A stretch of 9,590 nucleotides of DNA from Methanosarcinaceae archaeon. GTDB lineage: Archaea; Halobacteriota; Methanosarcinia; Methanosarcinales; Methanosarcinaceae. The DNA lies in assembly GCA_030655675.1 (NCBI GenBank), contig JAUSPM010000072.1, positions 1 to 9,590 of the forward strand, given 5' to 3'. The position numbers and the translations under genes are program-made. The notes beneath the pieces are model-generated. The model worked only from the letters and a program-made list of their open reading frames with translations. It ran no database searches and had not been told where the DNA came from. Of this stretch, positions 6,196 to 9,590 are shown one piece after another (position 1 is the first letter of the stretch; each line of letters starts with the position of its first letter).

Positions 6196-7575
6196 TCATT
6201 TCAACACGTCTGCAAGGTTGCTGTTCAATTTTTTGTGTGTGAACGGCTTTGCATCAGAGCCTGCATAATCAGCTACCCTGTCACCGTTTCCAAGAAGCAC
6301 ATATTTGTAGATGAGCAGACCTTCCATGCCTACAGGACCACGTGCGTGTATCTTGTTGGTACTTATCCCGACCTCTGCACCCTTGCCATACCTGAACCCA
6401 TCTGCAAACCGCGTGGATGCATTGACCATAACGCTGGATGAATCCACCATGCTGATGAACAGGTCCCTGTTCTTTGCATTCTCCGTAACGATCGCATCGG
6501 TATGATGTGAGCCAAAAGTGTTGATATGATCAATGGCATCATCGATCGAGTCTACGATCTTGATCGAAAGTATAAGATCATTATATTCGGTGATCCAGTC
6601 CTCGTCAGTGGCTCTGAATATGGCATTCAACAAACCAAGTTTATTGATGATTTCGTATGAATTTGCATCACAGCGAAGCTCAACACCTGCATCGTTGAAC
6701 ATATTTGCCATTTTGGGAAGGAAAATCTCTGCGATATCTTTGTGTATTAGCAGGGTTTCCATTGCATTGCATACTGCAGGATACTGCACTTTTGAATCAA
6801 AGCAAACATCATAGGCTTTGTCAAGGTTGACTTCAGCCTTAGCCTTAGCCTTAGCCTCAGCCCCATCGTCAACATATACGTGGCATATCCCGTCTGCATG
6901 ACCAAGAACCGGAATCTTTGTGTTATCCTGTATGAACTTCACGAAAGCATTGGAACCTCTGGGCACCAGAAGGTCGATATATTTATCCATATTCAGGATA
7001 TCCATCACTTCTTCCCTTGTTTCCATTAACTGGAATGCACCTTTGGGCATACCGGGTGTGTTTTCTATCGCATCCACGAGTATGTCGAAGATGGTCCGGT
7101 TTGAGTTCAGTGCTTCACTTCCGCCTTTGAATATGACTGCATTTCCGCTTTTCAGGCACAATGACATGATCTGTGGTACAACATCAGGGCGCGATTCGAA
7201 AACCACACCGATAAGTCCTATAGGGCAACTCACCTGGTACAGATCAAGTCCGCTGTCCAGTTCCAAAGCGCTAAGCGTCTTTCCGACAGGATCATCCAGT
7301 TTGATGACATCCCTTATACCGGATATCATTTCATCGATCTTGTGATCCTTAACCTTCAACCTGTCAACAAGGGCCTGGGATAGTTTTCCCTCTTGCTTGA
7401 GTTTTTCTGCATTTTCAATGTCTGTAGCATTTGCCCCAAGCACTCTTTTGCGCTGTGCATCAAGTGCCTCTGCCATAGTCTCAAGTGCCTTGTCCTTGAC
7501 CTGTGTTGGCACACTTGCAAGACTGATAGATGCCTTGCTGGCAGTCATTACCTTTCTTTCGATCTCTGTAACCAT
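6196..7575 (-). CDS. proA: Glutamate-5-semialdehyde dehydrogenase (gamma-glutamyl phosphate reductase)
   Basis: A 459-aa cytoplasmic enzyme of the aldehyde dehydrogenase superfamily. It reduces gamma-glutamyl phosphate with NADPH to glutamate-5-semialdehyde, the second step of proline synthesis. Seen: PIGLIGVVFESRPDV (118-132), VIFKGGSEALNSN (147-159), the catalytic Cys269 in PAVCNAMETLL (266-276), the family signature around INTFGSHHTDAIV (351-363), and NASTRFADGFRYGKGAEVGI (385-404). It is somewhat longer than E. coli ProA (417 aa), partly because of a charged insert at 239-252 (AEAKAKAKAEVNLD). The frame stays open to 7812, but the 79 extra residues lack family similarity, while AAGGAG lies 10 nt before the ATG at 7575, so that start is preferred. 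It is the first gene of the proline pair. Confidence 0.96.
   Translation of the reverse strand: MVTEIERKVMTASKASISLASVPTQVKDKALETMAEALDAQRKRVLGANATDIENAEKLKQEGKLSQALVDRLKVKDHKIDEMISGIRDVIKLDDPVGKTLSALELDSGLDLYQVSCPIGLIGVVFESRPDVVPQIMSLCLKSGNAVIFKGGSEALNSNRTIFDILVDAIENTPGMPKGAFQLMETREEVMDILNMDKYIDLLVPRGSNAFVKFIQDNTKIPVLGHADGICHVYVDDGAEAKAKAKAEVNLDKAYDVCFDSKVQYPAVCNAMETLLIHKDIAEIFLPKMANMFNDAGVELRCDANSYEIINKLGLLNAIFRATDEDWITEYNDLILSIKIVDSIDDAIDHINTFGSHHTDAIVTENAKNRDLFISMVDSSSVMVNASTRFADGFRYGKGAEVGISTNKIHARGPVGMEGLLIYKYVLLGNGDRVADYAGSDAKPFTHKKLNSNLADVLK
6834..6858. repeat. In-frame hexanucleotide repeat in proA
   Basis: GCCTTA-type hexamers repeat about four times, the last with one substitution (GCCTCA), and encode alternating Ala-Lys on the - strand in a loop just before the catalytic Cys segment. 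Like the topA repeat, the 6-bp period preserves the frame. Confidence 0.75.
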
Positions 7576-7585
7576 GATATGTGAT

Positions 7586-7591
7586 CTCCTT
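7586..7591 (-). promoter_or_regulatory. Ribosome binding site of proA
   Basis: AAGGAG on the - strand lies 10 nt before ATG (7575-7573). It supports this start over the longer open frame reaching 7812. Confidence 0.65.
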
Positions 7592-7648
7592 TTCTGGTGC
7601 AAATGTATTTGATATGCTGAATATGTAATATTTGATATTGGGTTTCGA

Positions 7649-7657
7649 CATATAAAG
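7649..7657 (-). promoter_or_regulatory. Candidate TATA box of proA
   Basis: CTTTATATG on the - strand would place a start site near 7627-7630 and give a leader of about 50 nt that contains the AAGGAG site. An alternative AT box, GATAAATATATC, lies just upstream (7667-7678). Both fall inside the open frame upstream of proA, another reason to trim that extension. Confidence 0.4.
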
Positions 7658-7862
7658 AATATTACTGATATATTTATCGTTATTCTTGGCTGAAGAAATG
7701 GGTCACGTCTTACATTCGTTTTTTCGTTTTTGTATAGATGTTTTAAAATGACTGCGCAAATGAAATGGTTCGATTTGAAACCAAAAACAATGCGACCGCC
7801 CGCATGCGGCATGTTTCATAAATACTTAATTGAATAATCGAAATCGTTAGCAAAAAGTGTGC

Positions 7863-7992
7863 AAGAAAAATCTCCATTTGGTCGATTTAACTCGAACTAT
7901 ATAATTCTATAAATTATATACTACAAGAAAATCTTCGCTATGCTCGGATTTACTCGAACTATATGTTAATAAAACATATACTACACGAAAAT
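7863..7992. repeat. Tandem ~60-bp repeat with internal hairpins (two copies plus a fragment)
   Basis: Copy 1 (about 7863-7924) and copy 2 (7925-7984) share AAATC, an 11-13 nt spacer, GATTT, then CTCGAAC, a hairpin and ATATACTACA; a third copy stops after ACGAAAATT. The hairpin stem is TATATAATT/AATTATATA (9 bp) in copy 1 and TATATGTT/AACATATA (8 bp) in copy 2, each with a 5-nt loop. The stems differ in sequence yet stay fully paired. AAATC and GATTT form a second inverted pair in each copy. Function unknown. Confidence 0.75.
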
Positions 7993-7993
7993 T

Positions 7994-8128
7994 GTGTAAT
8001 GCGCTAGTGTCACGTCAACTTTAAAGTGTCGTGTTATGGCGAGTATAGATGAATTGACCGGAACTACAAAAACCGTATCAACCGTTTCCGCCATCAGGCG
8101 GCGTGGTCCACTGCTACCAAACTCGTAG
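7994..8128 (+). pseudogene. Possible insertion-sequence remnant with a 30-codon frame
   Basis: TAGTGTCACGTCAACTTTAA starts at 8005, just after the tandem repeats, and recalls terminal inverted repeats of insertion sequences; this is from memory and unverified. An ATG follows at 8036 and opens a frame beginning MASIDELTGTTKTVS that ends at TAG 8126-8128. Beyond the stop the same frame continues with plausible residues and more stops. No matching opposite end, DDE motif or ribosome binding site is visible. It may be a decayed transposase start, or non-coding. Confidence 0.25.
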
Positions 8129-8212
8129 ACCAAACATACAATTTACAATTCTCAAAAATGCAAATACGCCGACGTTTGAAGATCGAAATATACTTCACAT
8201 TCGTGGTGCAGG

Positions 8213-8240
8213 AACGTGCCGCGCTCACGCGCGGGTGGTT
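8213..8240. repeat. GC-rich hairpin with symmetric internal loop
   Basis: AAC (8213-8215) and CCGCG (8219-8223) pair with CGCGG (8230-8234) and GTT (8238-8240), separated by GTG on both sides (8216-8218 and 8235-8237) and closed by a CTCACG loop. It is a GC island in AT-rich DNA, and its AAC/GTT ends give it a loose recombination-site look. No integrase gene is nearby. Function unknown. Confidence 0.45.
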
Positions 8241-8395
8241 GCGCTGTATTTAACAGATGTCATGCCACCTTCCATCTATTACATTATTTCCATCTATCTG
8301 AATACTTTCTAGATGAATAGAAGCTTCAGGGAAGTTTCCAACATTGATATGCACTCATCAAAACCAAAATCGGCAGGGAGAAAGAGAACATGAAC

Positions 8396-8412
8396 AAGAA
8401 CTAGCTGTTCTT
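8396..8412. terminator. Short hairpin downstream of the Bax inhibitor gene
   Basis: AAGAAC (8396-8401) and GTTCTT (8407-8412) form a 6-bp stem with a TAGCT loop, about 130 nt past the stop of the - strand gene at 8544. It could mark a transcript end, but no U-tract follows on the - strand. Confidence 0.2.
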
Positions 8413-8543
8413 TAAGAGGAAATGACCTTGTGATATTCTCCTGATATTGGCTAACTCGCCACCGAGTACCTCGCGAGCACTACGACAAACTTGCGCCCGA
8501 TCTTTTATTCTTGATCCGGCAACTACTACCCTAATACATTCGA

Positions 8544-9281
8544 CTATCTTCTGCTGCGCAGTTTTGAAAGCAATCTTAAAATCTCTATATAGAGCCAGAC
8601 TAGCGTCACTATCAATCCGAAAGCAGCATACCATTCCATATATTTTGGCATCCGATTTCTGGCGCCGCTTTCGATAAAATCAAAATCAAGGACCAGATTA
8701 AGAGATGCTATTGTAACTACGAAAAGACTAAAACCAATCCCCAATATCCCGCTCTCATGGATAAAAGGTACTGAAACACCAAATAGACCCATTACGAACG
8801 AAATCAAATAAATCACGAATATTGACCCGGTTGCTGCAACCACGCCAAGCTTAAAATTTTCAGTAACCTTGATAAAACCGCTTTTGTACGCAAACAGAAG
8901 ACAAAACAACACTCCGAAAGTCAAAGTCACTGCCTGTATCACAATACCTGGATACATTGCCTCAAAAAAAGCCGATATTACTCCTAAAAATAACCCTTCA
9001 AATACGGCATAAATCGGTGCTGTAATTGGCGCCAAAGTCTTTTTAAAAACAGTTATAAGCGCTACAATCAGCCCGCCCACAATTCCAATTATCATTAAAA
9101 TAGATACAAGGGGTGAATCCTTTGCAAACATATTCCATGTATATATTGCAGGAATTAGCAACATAAAAAGGAGGATATAGGTGCGATTAACAGTGCCGTT
9201 GATGGTCATATAGCCATCTTTAGCATCCCCTTCTACATGTCGAAATGTATTATCATTAAGTGCAGGATTTGCGGTTCTCAT
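8544..9281 (-). CDS. Bax inhibitor-1/YccA family membrane protein
   Basis: A 245-aa integral membrane protein of the bacterial/archaeal Bax inhibitor-1-like (BaxI_1, YccA) family. About seven hydrophobic helices are seen at residues 34-51, 57-79, 87-108, 112-131, 145-167, 177-198 and 217-237, after a polar N-terminus (MRTANPALNDNTF). The paired aspartates in LDFDFIE (D199, D201) near the end of helix 6 fit the acidic pair that senses pH or gates ion leak in characterised members. The short basic tail KLRSRR is normal, and the length fits the family, so the gene is intact. Prokaryotic members are tied to membrane stress or calcium/proton leak; the physiological role here is unknown. The ATG has no Shine-Dalgarno sequence, but a TATA box lies about 30 nt upstream, which fits a leaderless transcript. 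It lies 142 nt downstream of the cytosine deaminase gene. Confidence 0.92.
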   Translation of the reverse strand: MRTANPALNDNTFRHVEGDAKDGYMTINGTVNRTYILLFMLLIPAIYTWNMFAKDSPLVSILMIIGIVGGLIVALITVFKKTLAPITAPIYAVFEGLFLGVISAFFEAMYPGIVIQAVTLTFGVLFCLLFAYKSGFIKVTENFKLGVVAATGSIFVIYLISFVMGLFGVSVPFIHESGILGIGFSLFVVTIASLNLVLDFDFIESGARNRMPKYMEWYAAFGLIVTLVWLYIEILRLLSKLRSRR

Positions 9282-9308
9282 ATTATGAGCTACGTTGTGG
9301 TAGTATAA

Positions 9309-9316
9309 ATTTTATA
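9309..9316 (-). promoter_or_regulatory. TATA box of the Bax inhibitor gene (near-leaderless)
   Basis: TATAAAAT on the - strand is centred about 30 nt before the ATG at 9281. With an archaeal box-to-start distance of about 25-27 nt, the transcript would begin within a few bases of the start codon, which agrees with the missing ribosome binding site. The box lies in a 15-bp near-palindrome (9303-9317). Confidence 0.55.
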
Positions 9317-9374
9317 CGGGTTCTTGCCTTCGTCAGCATGGCGAATATCCAATAATCCCTATATTCTTCAATTC

Positions 9375-9381
9375 AAAAAAA
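9375..9381 (-). terminator. Oligo-T run after the cytosine deaminase gene
   Basis: Seven A on the + strand give seven T on the transcript strand, 43 nt past the stop at 9424 and about 60 nt before the TATA box of the next gene. Oligo-T tracts are the usual intrinsic termination signal in archaea; no strong hairpin precedes it. Confidence 0.45.
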
Positions 9382-9423
9382 CAATTTGCACACGCTCATC
9401 ACATAACGGCAGTGATTAGTAGT

Positions 9424-9590
9424 TCACTTACCGATATCTTCAAACCACAGGTCATGATTTTTCTCAATAAAGTCCTGCATCATGTTGAAACATTCATTAT
9501 TGTCAAGATTAATGATTTCAACACCATGTTTTTTCATAAATTCTTCAGAGCCTTCAAATGTTCTGGATTCCCCTACAACTACTTTCTTAA
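9424..9590 (-). CDS. Cytosine deaminase, yeast FCY1-type, C-terminal part
   Basis: The last 54 residues of a protein whose 5' part lies outside the window; TGA is at 9426-9424. The segment VVVGESRTFEGSEEF, then HGVEIINLD, then DLWFEDIGK closely follows the end of the CMP/dCMP-deaminase-fold cytosine deaminases, typified by the yeast enzyme whose last residues also read WFEDIG. Members deaminate cytosine to uracil (some act on related nucleosides or bases) for pyrimidine salvage in the cytosol. The zinc-binding HAE and PCxxC motifs would be upstream and cannot be checked, so guanine-deaminase-like relatives remain possible, though the C-terminus favours cytosine. Co-directional with the Bax inhibitor gene, but an oligo-T run and a separate TATA box argue against an operon. 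Confidence 0.85.
   Translation of the reverse strand, partial: KKVVVGESRTFEGSEEFMKKHGVEIINLDNNECFNMMQDFIEKNHDLWFEDIGK

Larger units (their letters stand above)
7576..8543. other. 970-nt region without a recognisable gene
   Basis: In order: the proA promoter region (7576-7690); an AT-rich stretch with a perfect 10-bp palindrome CCGCATGCGG (7800-7809); the tandem hairpin repeats (7863-7992); a possible insertion-sequence end with a 30-codon open frame (7993-8128); a region of higher GC with a hairpin at 8213-8240; a 10-bp direct repeat TTCCATCTAT (8270-8279 and 8288-8297); a short hairpin at 8396-8412; and a GC-richer stretch up to the stop of the Bax inhibitor gene. No tRNA, rRNA or intact protein gene is visible on either strand. 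The mixture of base composition and short repeats looks like decayed mobile DNA. Confidence 0.6.

Noticed and set aside
6043..6441. 132-codon frame on the + strand starting in the CGCAGAG copy B
   Set aside because: The first part translates the palindromic repeat (TAEHAE, SAISAISAV) and the remainder is antisense to proA; a well-known type of spurious ORF.
7576..7812. Upstream in-frame extension of proA (79 residues)
   Set aside because: It has no similarity to ProA family N-termini, contains TATA-like boxes and lies before a good AAGGAG/ATG pair at 7575.
7863..7992. CRISPR array
   Set aside because: The repeats are adjacent, diverged and contain the variable part inside hairpin stems; there are no unique spacers of uniform length between identical repeats.
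8103..8312. 69-codon frame on the + strand
   Set aside because: No start signal and no recognisable motif; it runs through the GC-rich hairpin. Kept only as part of the possible mobile debris.
8243..8347. 34-codon GTG-initiated frame on the - strand (IDGNNVIDGRW-like)
   Set aside because: The apparent peptide repeat simply translates the 10-bp direct repeat TTCCATCTAT; there is no ribosome binding site.
8401..8634. 77-codon frame on the - strand overlapping the end of the Bax inhibitor gene
   Set aside because: About 90 nt overlap the intact gene in another frame. The rest reads protein-like (for example SAREVLGGELANIRRIS) but matches no family I recognise and has no ribosome binding site. 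It could be the remnant of a lost gene but is not supported.

Overview
The window looks like part of the chromosome of a methanogen-type euryarchaeon, most likely from the order Methanosarcinales. This is inferred from an archaeal-type DNA topoisomerase I with C-terminal zinc ribbons, an archaeal CPSF2-like beta-CASP nuclease, a degenerate KaiC/RecA-like protein, TATA-box promoters, at least one nearly leaderless gene and GGAG/GGTGA ribosome binding sites. No rRNA, tRNA or species marker is present, so the lineage cannot be fixed. No CRISPR array and no complete insertion sequence was found.

Left edge (1-831, + strand): the tail of an unidentified gene ends at 93. A 198-204 aa protein with a RecA/KaiC-like fold but no Walker A motif follows (164-778). 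It converges on the next gene, and an AT-rich hairpin lies in the 53-nt gap.

Central block (832-7575, - strand): four housekeeping genes lie head to tail. In order of transcription they are proA (glutamate-5-semialdehyde dehydrogenase), proB (glutamate 5-kinase with a PUA domain, TTG start), topA and the aCPSF2-like RNase. ProB and ProA catalyse the first two steps of proline synthesis; proC is not in the window. TopA and the nuclease serve DNA topology and RNA 3'-end processing or turnover. Gaps of 171 to 304 nt, each with a TATA-like box, suggest separate transcription units rather than one operon. Two of the gaps carry palindromic CGCAGAG elements, one of which is interrupted by a 61-bp insert made of two hairpins.

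Right part (7576-9590): a 970-nt gene-free stretch holds a roughly 60-bp tandem repeat whose hairpin stems differ in sequence but keep pairing, then a GC-rich hairpin and what may be insertion-sequence debris. It is followed on the - strand by a seven-helix Bax inhibitor-1/YccA membrane protein with a nearly leaderless promoter. The window ends in the C-terminal part of a yeast-type cytosine deaminase.

The genes are ordinary. The parts that remain unexplained are the small non-coding repeats between them: the nested double hairpin at 2145-2205 and the covarying tandem hairpins at 7863-7992.
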